Of a stretch of 38,058 nucleotides of DNA, positions 19,795-32,787 are shown in pieces. Position 1 is the stretch's first letter. Each line of letters starts with the position of its first letter. A program made the translations under genes and the position numbers. This DNA comes from Saccoglossus kowalevskii (lineage: Eukaryota; Hemichordata; Enteropneusta; Harrimaniidae), in NCBI RefSeq assembly GCF_000003605.2, contig NW_003110772.1:1-38058 (forward strand). Reading direction: 5' to 3'. Below the pieces are notes generated by a model. The model saw nothing but the letters and a program-made list of their open reading frames with translations. It made no database searches and was not told the DNA's origin.

Positions 19795-20738
19795 AACTTT
19801 GCAATAACTTTGTACAACATTGCATTCACTTTGAACAACTTCGCACGGTGTGTTAACAGCTTAAAACCCACTACGTGCCGACGGCATGAACAACTTGTAC
19901 TTGAAAATTAGAAGGAATTAAAACACTTTTCATTAATTACAATAGTTACAAAAATTCTACGATTTTACACTATAAATGTTTGACATCACTGTAAAAAAGA
20001 ATGCAGGATCGTTGTTTTATATGTTTTATAGATGTGTGATGAAACAAAAAAATAAATTCAACAGGTCGTTTAATCAGGGAGTCTCCCATGCAAGAACTAA
20101 CCACGAACGATTTCACTTTACTTTAAACATTCGTCGGTGACCTAACCACAAAGCTGCATGGATTATTTGAAATTAAGCCGAATTGGCGGCTGTTTTATGT
20201 TTTTGGATGTTTTAAAATCGATATCGCTGGCACAGGTACATTCTAGAATTGACCTATGACCTCTACAAGCTTGGAGTAACACTACGGTAATTTAACAGCT
20301 TTTTCAGAAATATTTATTCATATTTTCGAACTTTTAACTATGGGACTTGTTAATATGATATCACAGGTAAAAATCACGAATGAAACTACCAACTTTGCAA
20401 TCGCTTTTTGCAACTTTGTATGTAGTTTGTTGTCGATTTTTCAGTTGGCTGTTGTCATATTCTGCTAATATATGAGGCATTATCGATACATTTACTTAAT
20501 GTTTTCGAAATTTAACTGTGGTGTTGTCAGGACAATGACTTAGGTTAAATATAAAAGTAACTCCGCCAACATTTCTTTCGTTTTCCCAAACATTACACAC
20601 TTTTTTCTAACATTTTACACTCAGCTCATGTGAACATCTGTAGGCTGCTTTCAACTAACTTTTATTTAATTTGTCGACTTTACAACTGCGCCTTTCTATA
20701 TGCCAACTACTTAGGTCATATATACAAATACATCTACC
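19795..20738 (+). repeat. Satellite unit 22 (family B)
   Basis: CCACGAACGATTTCAC and GGCTGTTTTATG are shared with unit 25 at a three-unit (2830-bp) offset. GTCAGGACAA breaks the palindrome. Confidence 0.93.
20071..20124 (-). pseudogene. 5S rRNA-like segment, unit 22
   Basis: CCACGAACGATTTCAC: two further changes in the TCGGGC part, the most eroded state together with units 25 and 26. Confidence 0.66.
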
Positions 20739-21681
20739 AACTTTGCAATAACTGTGTACAACTTTGCATTCACTTTGAACAACTTCGCACGGTGTGTTAA
20801 CAGCTTAAAACCCACTACGTGCCGACGGCATGAACAACTTGTACTTGAAAATTAGAAGGAATTAAAACACTTTTAATTAATTAAAATAGTTACAAAAAAT
20901 CTACGATTTTTCACTATAAATGATTGACATCACTGTAAAAAAGAATGCAGGATGGCTGTTTTATATGTTTTATAGATATGTGATGAAACAAAAAAATAAA
21001 TTCAACAGGTCGTTTAATCAGGGAGTCTCCCATGCAAGAACTAACCACGCCCGAATTCACTTTACTTTAAACATTCGTCGTTGACCTAACCACAAAGCTG
21101 CATGTATTATTTGAAATTAAGCCGAATTGGCGGCTATTTCATGTTTTTGGATGTTTTAAAATCGATATCGCTGGCACAGGTACATTCTAGAATTGACCTA
21201 TGACCTCTACAAGCTTGGAGTATCACTACGGTAATTTAACAGCTTTTTCAGAAATATTTATTCTTATTTTCGAACTTTTAACTATGGGACTTGTTAATAT
21301 GATATCACAGGTAAAAATCACGAATGAAACTACCAACTTTGCAATCGTATTTTGCAACTTTGTATGTAGTTTGTTGTCAATTTTTCAGTTGGCTGTTGTC
21401 ATATTCTGCTAATATATGAGGCATTATCGATACATTTACTTAATGTTTTCGAAATTTAACTGCGGGGTTGTCATGACAATGACTTAGGTTAAATATAAAA
21501 GCAACTCCGCCAACATTTCTTTCGTTTTCCCAGACTTTGACACTTTTTTCTAACATTTTACACTCAGCTCATGTGAACATCTATAGGCTGCTTTCAACTA
21601 ACTTTTATTTAATTTGTCGACTTTACAACTGCGCGTTTCTATATGCCAACTACTTAGGTCATATATACAAATACATCTACC
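20739..21681 (+). repeat. Satellite unit 23 (family B)
   Basis: ACTGTGTACAAC, CAGGATGGCTG and CCCAGACTTTGACAC are private. Unlike its neighbours it keeps the GATTTTTCAC of family A. Confidence 0.93.
21015..21068 (-). pseudogene. 5S rRNA-like segment, unit 23
   Basis: Family B with GCCCGAATTCAC. Confidence 0.7.
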
Positions 21682-22624
21682 AACTTTGCAATAACTTTGT
21701 ACAACTTTGCATTCACTTTGAACAACTTCGCACGGTGTGTTAACTGCTCAAAACCCACTACGTGCTGACGGCATGAACAACTTGTACTTGAAAATTCGAA
21801 GGAATTAAAACACTTTTCATTAATTACAATAGTTACAAAAATTCTACGATTTTACACTATAAATGATTGACATCACTGTAAAAAAGAATGCAGGATCGTT
21901 GTTTTATATGTTTTATAGATGTGTGATGAAACAAAAAATAAATTGAACAGGTCTTTTATTCAGGGAGTCTCCCATGCAAGAAATAAACCACGCCCGATTG
22001 CACTTTACTTTAAACATTCGTCGGTAACCTAACCACAAAGCTGCATGGATTATTTGAAATTAAGCCGAATTGGCGGCTATTACATGTTTTCAGAACTTTT
22101 AAATCGATATCGCTGGCACAAATACCTTCTAGAATTGACCGATGACCTCTACAAGCTTGGAGTAACACTACGGTAATTAAACAGCTTTTTCAGAAATATT
22201 TATTCATATTTTCGAACTTTTAACTATGGGACTTGTTAATATGATATCACAGGTAAAAATCACGAATTAAACTACCAACTTTGCAATCGTATTTTGCAAC
22301 TTTGTATGTAGTTTGTTGTCGATTTTTCAGTTGGCTGTTGTCATATTCTGCTAATATATGAGGCATTATCGATACATTTATTTAATGTTTTCGAAATTTA
22401 ACTGCGGGGTTGTCATGACAATGACTTAGGTTAAATATAAAAGCAACTCCGCCAACATTTCTTTCGTTTTCCCAAACTTTGCGCACTTTTTTCTAACATT
22501 TTACACTCAGCTCATGTGAACATCTATAGGCTGCTTTCAACTTACTTTTATTTAATTTGTCGACTTTACAACTGCGCCTTTCTATATGCCAACTACTTAG
22601 GTCATATATACAAATACATCTACC
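21682..22624 (+). repeat. Satellite unit 24 (mixed)
   Basis: AACTGCTCAAAACC, GTGCTGACGG and the CATGTTTTCAGAAC patch tie it to units 7 and 19. Its 5S-like segment has the unit 7 form. Confidence 0.93.
21957..22011 (-). pseudogene. 5S rRNA-like segment, unit 24
   Basis: CAAGAAATAAACCACG carries one extra base relative to consensus; GATTGCAC. Confidence 0.7.
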
Positions 22625-23555
22625 AACTTTGCAATAACTTTGTACAACTTTGCATTCACTTTGAACAACTTCGCACGGTGTGTTAACAGCTTAAAACCCA
22701 CTACGTGCCGACGGCATGAACAACTTGTACTTGAAAATTAGAAGGAATTAAAACACTTTTCATTAATTACAATAGTTACAAAAATTCTACGATTTTACAC
22801 TATAAATGATTGACATCACTGTAAAAAAGAATGCAGGATCGTTGTTTTATATGTTTTATAGATGTGTGATGAAACAAAAAAATAAATTCAACAGGTCGTT
22901 TAATCAGGGAGTCTCCCATGCAAGAACTAACCACGAACGATTTCACTTTACTTTAAACATTCGTCGGTGACCTAACCACAAAGCTGCATGGATTATTTGA
23001 AATTAAGCCGAATTGGCGGCTGTTTTATGTTTTTGGATGTTTTAAAATCGATATCGCTGGCACAGGTACATTCTAGAATTGACCTATGTCCTCTACAAGC
23101 TTGGAGTAACACTACGGTAATTTAACAGCTTTTTCAGAAATATTTATTCATATTTTCGAACTTTTAACTATGGGACTTGTTAATATGATATCACAGGTAA
23201 AAATCACGAATGAAACTACCAACTTTGCAATCGCTTTTTGCAACTTTGTATGTAGTTTGTTGTCGAATTTTCAGTTGGCTGTTGTCATATTCTGCTAATA
23301 TATGAGGCATTATCGATACATTTACTTAATGTTTTCGAAATTTAACTGTGGTGTTGTCATGACAATGACTTAGGTTAAATATAAAAGTAACTCCGCCAAC
23401 ATTTCTTTCGTTTTCCCAAACTTTGCACACTTTACACACAGCTCATGTGAACATCTATAGGCTGCTTTCAACTAACTTTTATTTAATTTGTCGACTTTAC
23501 AACTGCGCGTTTCTATATGCCAACTACTTAGGTCATATATACAAATACATCTACC
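22625..23555 (+). repeat. Satellite unit 25 (family B, shortest copy)
   Basis: 931 bp. About 13 bp are missing near 23430 (GCACACTTTACACACAGC), which removes the pyrimidine tract and CTAAC. Otherwise like unit 22. Confidence 0.93.
22901..22954 (-). pseudogene. 5S rRNA-like segment, unit 25
   Basis: GAACGATTTCAC state, as units 22 and 26. Confidence 0.66.
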
Positions 23556-24497
23556 AACTTTGCAATAACTTTGTACAAATTTGCATTCACTTTGAACAAC
23601 TTCGCACGGTGTGTTAACAGCTTAAAACCCACTACGTGCCGACGGCATGAACAACTTGTACTTGAAAATTAGAAGAATTAAAACACTTTTCATTAATTAA
23701 AATAGTTACAAAATTCTACGATTTTACAGTATAAATGATTGACATCACTGTAAAAAAGAATGCAGGATCGTTGTTTTATATGTTTTATAGATGTGTGATG
23801 AAACAAAAAAATAAATTCAACAGGTCGTTTAATCAGGGAGTCTCCCATGCAAGAACTAACCACGAACGATTTCACTTTACTTTAAACATTCGTCGGTGAC
23901 CTAACCACAAAGCTGCATGGATTATTTGAAATTAAGCCGAATTGGCGGCTGTTTTATGTTTTTGGATGTTTTAAAATCGATATCGCTGGCACAGGTACAT
24001 TCTAGAATTGACCTATGACCTCTACAAGCTTGGAGTAACATTACGGTAATTTAACAGCTTTTTCAGAAATATTTATTCATATTTTCGAACTTTTAACTAT
24101 GGGAATTGTTAATATGATATCACAGGTAAAAATCACGAATGAAACTACCAACTTTGCAATCGCTTTTTGCAACTTTGTATGTAGTTTGTTGTCGATTTTT
24201 CAGTTGGCTGTTGTCATATTCTGCTAATATATGAGGCATTATCGATACATTTACTTAATGTTTTCGAAATTTAACTGCGGGGTTGTCATGACAATGACTT
24301 AGGTTAAATATAAAAGTAACTCCGCCAACATTTCTTTCGTTTTCCCAAACATTGCACACTTTTTTCTAACATTTTACACTCAGCTCATGTGAACATCTAT
24401 AGGCTGCTTTCAACTAACTTTTATTTAATTTGTCGACTTTACAACTACGCCTTTCTATATGCCAACTACTTAGGTCATATATACAAATACATCTACC
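23556..24497 (+). repeat. Satellite unit 26 (family B)
   Basis: AGAAGAATTAAAAC and ACAAAATTCTACG each lack a base; GGGAATTGTTAATATG is private. The end has CAAACATTGCAC, which runs through the following units. Confidence 0.93.
23830..23883 (-). pseudogene. 5S rRNA-like segment, unit 26
   Basis: GAACGATTTCAC state. Confidence 0.66.
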
Positions 24498-25441
24498 AAC
24501 TTTGCAATAACTTTGTACAACTTTGCATTCACTTTGAACAACTTCGCACGGTGTGTTAACAGCTTAAAACCCACTACGTGCCGACGGCATGAACAACTTG
24601 TACTTGAAAATTAGAAGGAATTAAAACACTTTTCATTAATTACAATAGTTACAAAAATTCTACGATTTTACACTATAAATGATTGACATCACTGTAAAAA
24701 AGAATGCAGGATCGTTGTTTTATATGTTTTATAGATGTGTGATGAAACAAAAAAATAAATTCAACAGGTCGTTTAATCAGGGAGTCTCCCATGCAAGAAC
24801 TAACCACGACCGATTTCACTTTACTTTAAACATTCGTCGGTGACCTAACCACAAAGCTGCATGGATTATTTGAAATTAAGCCGAATTGGCGGCTGTTTTA
24901 TGTTTTTGGATGTTTTAAAATCGATATCGCTGACACAGGTACATTCTAGAATTGACCTATGACCTCTACAAGCTTGGAGTAACACTTCGGTAATTTAACA
25001 GCTTTTTCAGAAATATTTATTCATATTTTCGAACTTTTAACTATGGGATTTGTTAATATGATATCACAGATAAAAATCACGAATGAAACTACCAACTTTG
25101 CAATCGCTTTTTGCAACTTTGTATGTAGTTTGTTGTCGATTTTTCAGTTGGCTGTTGTCATATTCTGCTAATATATGAGGCATTATCGATACATTTACTT
25201 AATGTTTTCGAAATTTAACTGCGGTGTTGTCATGACAATGACTTAGGTTAAATATAAAAGTAACTCCGCCAACATTTCTTTCGTTTTCCCAAACATTGCA
25301 CACTTTTTTCTAACATTTTACACTCAGCTCATGTGAACATCTGTAGGCTGCTTTCAACTAACTTTTATTTAATTTGTCGACTTTACAACTGCGCCTTTCT
25401 AAATGCGAATTACTTAGGTCATATATACAAATACATCTACC
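24498..25441 (+). repeat. Satellite unit 27 (family B)
   Basis: Nearly identical to unit 28; I found about three differences by eye. Shared diagnostics: CGACCGATTTC, GCTGACACAGG, CACTTCGG, CAGATAAAAATC, CTAAATGCGAA. Confidence 0.94.
24774..24827 (-). pseudogene. 5S rRNA-like segment, unit 27
   Basis: CCACGACCGATTTCAC state. Confidence 0.68.
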
Positions 25442-26385
25442 AACTTTGCAATAACTTTGTACAACTTTGCATTCACTTTGAACAACTTCGCACGGTGTGT
25501 TAACAGCTTAAAACCCACTACGTGCCGACGGCATGAACAACTTGTACTTGAAAATTAGAAGGAATTAAAACACTTTTCATTAATTACAATAGTTACAAAA
25601 ATTCTACGATTTTACACTATAAATGATTGACATCACTGTAAAAAAGAATGCAGGATCGTTGTTTTATATGTTTTATAGATGTGTGATGAAACAAAAAAAT
25701 AAATTCAACAGGTCGTTTAATCAGGGAGTCTCCCATGCAAGAACTAACCACGACCGATTTCACTTTACTTTAAACATTTGTCGGTGACCTAACCACAAAG
25801 CTGCATGGATTATTTGAAATTAAGCCGAATTGGCGGCTGTTTTATGTTTTTGGATGTTTTAAAATCGATATCGCTGACACAGGTACATTCTAGAATTGAC
25901 CTATGACCTCTACAAGCTTGGAGTAACACTTCGGTAATTTAACAGCTTTTTCAGAAATATTTATTCATATTTTCGAACTTTTAACTATGGGATTTGTTAA
26001 TATGATATCACAGATAAAAATCACGAATGAAACTACCAACTTTGCAATCGCTTTTTGCAACTTTGTATGTAGTTTGTTGTCGATTTTTCAGTTGGCTGTT
26101 GTCATATTCTGCTAATATATGAGGCATTATCGATACATTTACTTAATGTTTTCGAAATTTAACTGCGGTGTTGTCATGACAATGACTTAGGTTAAATATA
26201 AAAGTAACTCCGCCAACATTTCTTTCGTTTTCCCCAACATTGCACACTTTTTTCTAACATTTTACACTCAGCTCATGTGAACATCTGTAGGCTGCTTTCA
26301 ACTAACTTTTATTTAATTTGTCGACTTTACAACTGCGCCTTTCTAAATGCGAACTACTTAGGTCATATATACAAATACATCTACC
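25442..26385 (+). repeat. Satellite unit 28 (family B)
   Basis: The twin of unit 27. Differences seen: CATTTGTCGG, CCCCAACATTG and GCGAACTAC here. Confidence 0.94.
25718..25771 (-). pseudogene. 5S rRNA-like segment, unit 28
   Basis: Same as unit 27; the flank has CATTTGTCGG. Confidence 0.68.
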
Positions 26386-27329
26386 AACTTTGCAATAACT
26401 TTGTACAACTTTGCATTCACTTTGAACAACTTCGCACGGTGTGTTAACAGCTTAAAACCCACTACGTGCCGACGGCATGAACAACTTGTACTTGAAAATT
26501 AGAAGGAATTAAAACACTTTTCATTAATTACAATAGTTACAAAAATTCTACGATTTTACACTATAAATGATTGACATCACTGTAAAAAAGAATGCAGGAT
26601 CGTTGTTTTATATGTTTTATAGATGTGTGATGAAACAAAAAAATAAATTCAACAGGTCGTTTAATCAGGGAGTCTCCCATGCAAGAACTAACCACGACCG
26701 ATTTCACTTTACTTTAAACATTCGTCGGTGACCTAACCACAAAGCTGCATGGATTATTTGAAATTAAGCCGAATTGGCGGCTGTTTTATGTTTTTGGATG
26801 TTTTAAAATCGATATCGCTGGCACAGGTACATTCTAGAATTGACCTATGACCTCTACAAGCTTGGAGTAACACTACGGTAATTTAACAGCTTTTTCAGAA
26901 ATATTTATTCATATTTTCGAACTTTTAACTATGGGACTTGTTAATATGATATCACAGGTAAAAATCACGAATGAAACTACCAACTTTGCAATCGCTTTTT
27001 GCAACTTTGTATGTAGTTTGTTGTCGATTTTTCAGTTGGCTGTTGTCATATTCTGCTAATATATGAGGCATTATCGATACATTTACTTAATGTTTTCGAA
27101 ATTTAACTGCGGGGTTTTCATGACAATGACTTAGGTTAAATATAAAAGCAACCCCTTCAACATTTCTTTCGTTTTCCCAAACATTGCACACTTTTTTCTA
27201 ACATTTTACACTCAGCTCATGTGAACATCTATAGGCTGCTTTCAACTAATTTTTATTAAATTTGTCGACTTTACAACTGCGCGTTTCTATATGCCAACTA
27301 CTTAGGTCATATATACAAATACATCTACC
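26386..27329 (+). repeat. Satellite unit 29 (family B)
   Basis: The first half is the same as units 27-28. The second half reverts to GCTGGCACAGG and CACAGGTAAAAATC and has GGTTTTCATGACAA and AACCCCTTCAAC. Confidence 0.93.
26662..26715 (-). pseudogene. 5S rRNA-like segment, unit 29
   Basis: CCACGACCGATTTCAC state. Confidence 0.68.
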
Positions 27330-28274
27330 AACTTTGCAATAAAATTTTACAACTTTGCATTCACTTTGAACAACTTCGCACGGTGTGTTAACAGCTTAAA
27401 ACCCACTACGTGCCAATGGCATGAACAACTTGTCCTTGAAAATTAGAAGGAATTACAACACTTTTCATTAATTAAAATAGTTACAAAAATTCTACGATTT
27501 TACAGTATAAATGATTGACATCACTGTAAAAAAGAATGCAGGATCGTTGTTTTATATGTTTTATAGATATGTGATGAAACAAAAAAAATAAATTCAACAG
27601 GTCGTTTAATCAGGGAGTCTCCCATGCAAGAACTAACCACGCCCGATTTCACTTTACATTAAACATTCGTCGTTGACCTAACCACAAAGCTGCATGAATT
27701 ATTTGAAATTAAGCCGAATTGGCGGCTATTTCAAGTTTTTGGATGTTTAAAAATCAATATCGCTGGCACAGGTACATTCTAGAATTGACCTATGACCTGT
27801 ACAAGCTTGGTGTATCACTACGGTAATTTAACAGCTTTTTCAGAAATATTTATTCATATTTTCGAACTTTTAACTATGGGACTTGTTAATATGATATCAC
27901 AGATAAAAATCACGAATGAAACTACCAACTTTGCAATCGCTTTTTGCAACTTTGTATGTAGTTTGTTGTCGATTTTTCAGTTGGCTGTTGTCATATTCTG
28001 CTAATATATGAGGCATTATCGATACATTTACTTAATGTTTTCGAAATTTAACTGCGGGGTTGTCATGACAATGACTTAGGTTAAATATAAAAGCAACTCC
28101 GTCAACATTTCTTTCGTTTTCCCAAACATTGCACACTTTTTTCTAACATTTTACACTCAGCTCATGTGAACATCTATAGGCTGCTTTCACCTAACTTTTA
28201 TTTAATTTGTCGACTTTACAACTGCGCGTTTCTATATGCCAACTACTTAGGTCATATATACAAATACATCTACC
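27330..28274 (+). repeat. Satellite unit 30 (family B)
   Basis: AATAAAATTTTACAAC damages the second and third phased boxes. It has TGCCAATGGCATG as in unit 21, then TTCAAGTTTTTGG shared with unit 31. Confidence 0.93.
27607..27660 (-). pseudogene. 5S rRNA-like segment, unit 30
   Basis: Family B with CTTTACATT. Confidence 0.71.
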
Positions 28275-29217
28275 AACTTTGCAATAATTTTGTACAACTT
28301 TGCATTCACTTTGAACAACTTCGCACGGTGTGTTAACAGCTTAAAACCCACTACGTGCCGACGGCATGAACAACTTGTACTTGAAAATTAGAAGGAATTA
28401 AAACACTTTTCATTAATTACAATAGTTACAAAAATTCTACGATTTTACACTATAAATGATTGACATCACTGTAAAAAAGTGTGCAGGATCGTTGTTTTAT
28501 ATGTTTTATAGATGTGTGATGAAACAAAAAAATAAATTCAACAGGTCGTTTAATCAGGGAGTCTCCCATGCAAGAACTAACCACGCCCGATTTCACTTTA
28601 CTTTAAACATTCGTCGTTGACCTAACCACAAAGCTGCATGAATTATTTGAAATTAAGCCGAATTGGCGGCTATTTCAAGTTTTTGGACGTTTAAATATCG
28701 TATTCGCTGGCACAGGTACATTCTAGAATTGACCTATGACCTCTACAAGCTTGGTGTATCACTACGGTAATTTAACAGCTTTTTCAGAAATATTTATTCA
28801 TATTTTCGAACTTTTAACTATAGGACTTGTTAATATGATATCACAGGTAAAAATCACGAATGAAACTACCAACTTTGCAATCGTATTTTGCAACTTTGTA
28901 TGAAGTTTGTTGTCGATTTTTCAGTTGGCTGTTGTCATATTCTGCTAATATATGAGGCATTATCGATACATTTACTTAATGTTTTCGAAATTTAACTGCG
29001 GGGTTGTCATGACAATGACTTAGGTTAAATATAAAAGCAACTCCGCCAACATTTCATTCGTTTTCCCAAACTTTGCACACTTCTTTCTAACATTTTACAC
29101 TCAGCTCATGTGAACATCTATAGGCTGCTTTCAACTAATTTTTATTTAATATGTCGACTTTACAACTGCGCGTTTCTATACCCAACTACTTATGTCATAT
29201 ATACAAATACATCTACC
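28275..29217 (+). repeat. Satellite unit 31 (family B)
   Basis: AAAAGTGTGCAGG, TTTGGACGTTTAAATATCG and ACTATAGGACTTG are private; GCTTGGTGTATC is shared with unit 30. Confidence 0.93.
28551..28604 (-). pseudogene. 5S rRNA-like segment, unit 31
   Basis: Family B consensus. Confidence 0.72.
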
Positions 29218-30159
29218 AACTTTGCAATAACTTTGTACAACTGTGCATTCACTTTGAACAACTTCGCACGGTGTGTTAACTGTTCAAAACCCCACTACGT
29301 GCTGACGGCATGAACAACTTGTACTTGAAAATTAGACGATTAAACACTTTTCATTAATTACAATAGTTACAAAAATTCTACGATTTTACACTATAAATGA
29401 TTGACATCTCTGTAAAAAAGAATGCAGGATCGTTGTTTTATATGTTTTATAGATGTGTGATGAAACAAAAAAATAAATTCATCAGGTCGTTTAATCAGGG
29501 AGTCTCCCATGCAAGAACTAACCACGACCGATTTCACTTTACTTTAAACATTCGTCGGTGACCTAACCACAAAGCTGCATGGATTATTCGAAATTAAGCC
29601 GAATTGGCGGCTGTTTTATGTTTTTGGATGTTTTAAAATCGATATCGCTGGCACAGGTACATTCTAGAATTGACCTATGACCTCTACAAGCTTGGAGTAA
29701 CACTACGGTAATTTAACAGCTTTTTCAGAAATATTTATTCATATTTTCGAACTTTTAACTATGAGATTTGTTAATATGATATCACAGGTAAAAATCACGA
29801 ATGAAACTACCAACTTTGCAATCGCTTTTTGCAACTTTGTATGTAGTTTGTTGTCGATTTTTCAGTTGGCTGTTGTCATATTCTGCTAATATATAAAGCA
29901 TTATCGATACATTTACATAATGTTTTCGAAATTTAACTGCGGTGTTGTCATGACAATGACTTAGGTTAAATATGAAAGTAACTCGGCCAACATTTCTTAC
30001 GTTTTCCCAAACATTGCACACTTTTTTCTAACATTTTACACTCAGCTCATGTGAACATCTGTAGGCTGCTTTCAACTAACTTTTATTTAATTTGTCGACT
30101 TTACAACTGCGCCTTTCTATATGCCAACTACTTAGGTCATATATACAAATACATCTACC
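29218..30159 (+). repeat. Satellite unit 32 (family B)
   Basis: AACTGTTCAAAACCCC and TTAGACGATTAAAC at the start. Later it has ACTATGAGATTTG, TATATAAAGC and AACTCGGCC. TATGAAAG replaces the TATA-like string. Confidence 0.93.
29492..29545 (-). pseudogene. 5S rRNA-like segment, unit 32
   Basis: CCACGACCGATTTCAC state. Confidence 0.68.
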
Positions 30160-31098
30160 AACTTTGCAATAACTTTGTACAACTTTGCATTCACTTTGAA
30201 CAACTTCGCACGGTGTGTTAACTGCTCAAAACCCACTACGTGCTGACGGCATGGACAACTTGTACTTGAAAATTAGAAGGAATTAAAACAATTTTCATTA
30301 ATTACAATAGTTACAAAAATTCTACGATTTTACACTATAAATGATTGACATCACTGTAATAAAGAATGTAGGATCGTTGTTTTATATGTTTTATGGATGT
30401 GTGATGAAGCAAAAAAATAAATTCAACAGGTCGTTTACTCAGGGAGCCTCCCATGCAAGTACTAACCACGCCCGATTGCGCTTTACTTTAAACATTCATC
30501 GGTGACCTAACCACAAAGCTGCATGGATTATTTGAAATTAAGCCGAATTGGCGGATATTTCATGTTTTTGGATGTTTTAAAATCGATATCGCTGGAACAG
30601 GTACATTCTAGAATTGAACTATGACCTCTACAAGCTTGGAGTAACACTACGGAAATTTACCAGCTTTTTCAGAAATATTTATTCATATTCCGAACTTTTA
30701 ACTATGGGATTTGTTAATATGATATCACAGATAAAAATCACGAATGAAACTACCAACTTTGCAATCGCTTTTTGCAACTTTGTATGTAGTTTGTTGTCGA
30801 TTTTTCAGTTGGTTGTTGTGATATTCTGCTAATATATGAGGCATTATCGATACATTTACTTAATGTTTTCGAAATTTAACTGTGGGGTTGTCATGACAAT
30901 GACTTAGGTTAAATATAAAAGCAAATCCGCCAACATTTCTTTCGTTTTCCCAAACTTTGCTCACTTTTTTCCAACATTATTCAGCTCATGTGAACATCTA
31001 TAGGCTGCTTTTAACTAACTTTTATTTAATTTGTCGACTTTACAACTGCGCTTTTCTATATGCCAACTACTTAGGTCATATATACAAATACATCTACC
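30160..31098 (+). repeat. Satellite unit 33 (B-to-A chimera)
   Basis: Family B to about 30360 (CTTCGCACGG, AACTGCTCAAAACC, ATTACAATAG, GATTTTACAC). From the 5S-like segment onward it is family A and follows units 1 and 18 (GAATTGAACTATGACC, ACCAGC, CAGATAAAAATC, CAGTTGGTTGTTG). Its end matches unit 17. Confidence 0.94.
30436..30489 (-). pseudogene. 5S rRNA-like segment, unit 33
   Basis: Family A except GGGAGCCTCCC in box C. Confidence 0.75.
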
Positions 31099-32043
31099 AA
31101 CTTTGCAATAACTTTGTACAACTTTGCATTCACTTTGAACAACTTTGCACGGTGTGTTAACAGCTTAAAATCCACTACGTGACGACAGCATGAACAATTT
31201 GTCCTTGAAAATTAGAAGGAATTAAAACACTTTTCTTTAATTGAAATAGTTACAAAAATTCTACGATTTTTCACTATAGATGATTGACATCACTGTAAAA
31301 AAGAATGCAGGATCGTTGTTTTATATATTTTATGGGTGTGTGATGAAACAAAAAAAATAAATTCAACAGGTCGTTTATTCAGGGAGTCTCCCATGCCCGT
31401 ACTAACCACGCCCTATTGCGCTTTACTTTAAACATTCGTCGGTGACCTAACCACAAAGCTGCATGGATTATTTGAAATTAAGCCGAATTGGCGGCTATTT
31501 CATATTTTTGGATGTTTTAAAATCGACATCGCTGGCACAGGTACATTCTAGAATTGACCTATGACCTCTACAAGCTTGGAGTAACACTACGGTAATTTAA
31601 CAGCTTTTTCAGAAATATTTATTCATATTTTCGAACTTTTAACTATGGGATTTGTTAATATGATATCACAGGTAAAAATCACGAATGAAACTACCGACTT
31701 TGAAATCGATTTTTGCAACTTTGTATGTAGTTTGTTGTCGATTTTTCAGTTGGTTGTTGTGATATTCTGCTAATATATGAGGCATTATCGATACATTTAC
31801 TTAATGTTTTCGAAATTTAACTGCGGGGTTGTCATGACAATGACTTAGGCTAAATATAAAAGCAACTCCGCCAACATTTCTTTCGTTTTCTCAAACTTTG
31901 CACACTTTTTTCTAACATTTTACACTCAGCTCATGTGAACATCTATAGGCTGCTTTCAACTAACTTTTATTTAATTTGTCGACTTTACAACTGCGCGATT
32001 CTATATGCCAACTACTTAGGTCATATATACAAATACATTTACA
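31099..32043 (+). repeat. Satellite unit 34 (family A)
   Basis: The start matches unit 18 (AAATCCACTACGTGACGACAG). Later it has CATATTTTTGG as in unit 3, and a private ACCGACTTTGAAATCG in the second box set. Confidence 0.93.
31376..31429 (-). pseudogene. 5S rRNA-like segment, unit 34
   Basis: CATGCCCGTACTAACC and CGCCCTATTGCGC: changes in and next to box C. Confidence 0.72.
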
Positions 32044-32322
32044 AACTTTGCAATAACTTTGTACAACTTTGCATTCACTTTGAACAACTTTGCACGGTGT
32101 GTTAACAGCTTAAAACCCACTACGTGCCGACGGCATGAACAACTTGTCCTTGAAAATTAGAAGGAATTAAAACACTTTTCATTAATTAAAATAGTTACAA
32201 AAATTCCACGATTTTTCACTATAAATGATTGACATCACTGTTAAAAAGAATGCCGGGTCGTTGTTTTATATATTTTATGGGTGTGTGATGAAACAAAAAA
32301 AAAATAAATTCAACAGGTCGTT

Positions 32323-32376
32323 TATTCAGGGAGTCTCCCATGCAAGTACTAACCACGCCCGATTGCGCATTACTTT
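32323..32376 (-). pseudogene. 5S rRNA-like segment, unit 35
   Basis: As units 2 and 38 (GCGCATTAC). Confidence 0.78.
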
Positions 32377-32775
32377 AAACATACGTAGATGACCTAACCA
32401 CAAAGCTGCATGGATTATTTGAAATTAAGCCGAATTGGCGGATATTTCATGTTTTTGGATGTTTTAAAATCGACATCGCTGGCACAGGTACATTCTAGAA
32501 TTGACCTATGACCTCTGCAAGCTTGGAGTAACACTACGGAAATTTAACAGCATTTTCAGAAATATCTATTCTTATTTTCGAACTTTTAACTATGGGACTT
32601 GTAATTATGATATCACAGGTAAAAATCACGAATGAAACTACCAACTTTGCAATCGCTTTTTGCAACTTTGTATGTAGTTTGTTGTCGATTTTTCAGTTGG
32701 CTGTTGAGATATTCTGCTTATATATGAGGCATTATCGATACATTTACTTAATGTTTTCGAACTTTAACTGCGGGG

Positions 32776-32787
32776 TTGCCATGGCAA
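32776..32787. promoter_or_regulatory. Compensated palindrome TTGCCATGGCAA, unit 35
   Basis: Same double change as units 2 and 38; the 12-bp dyad stays perfect. Confidence 0.45.
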
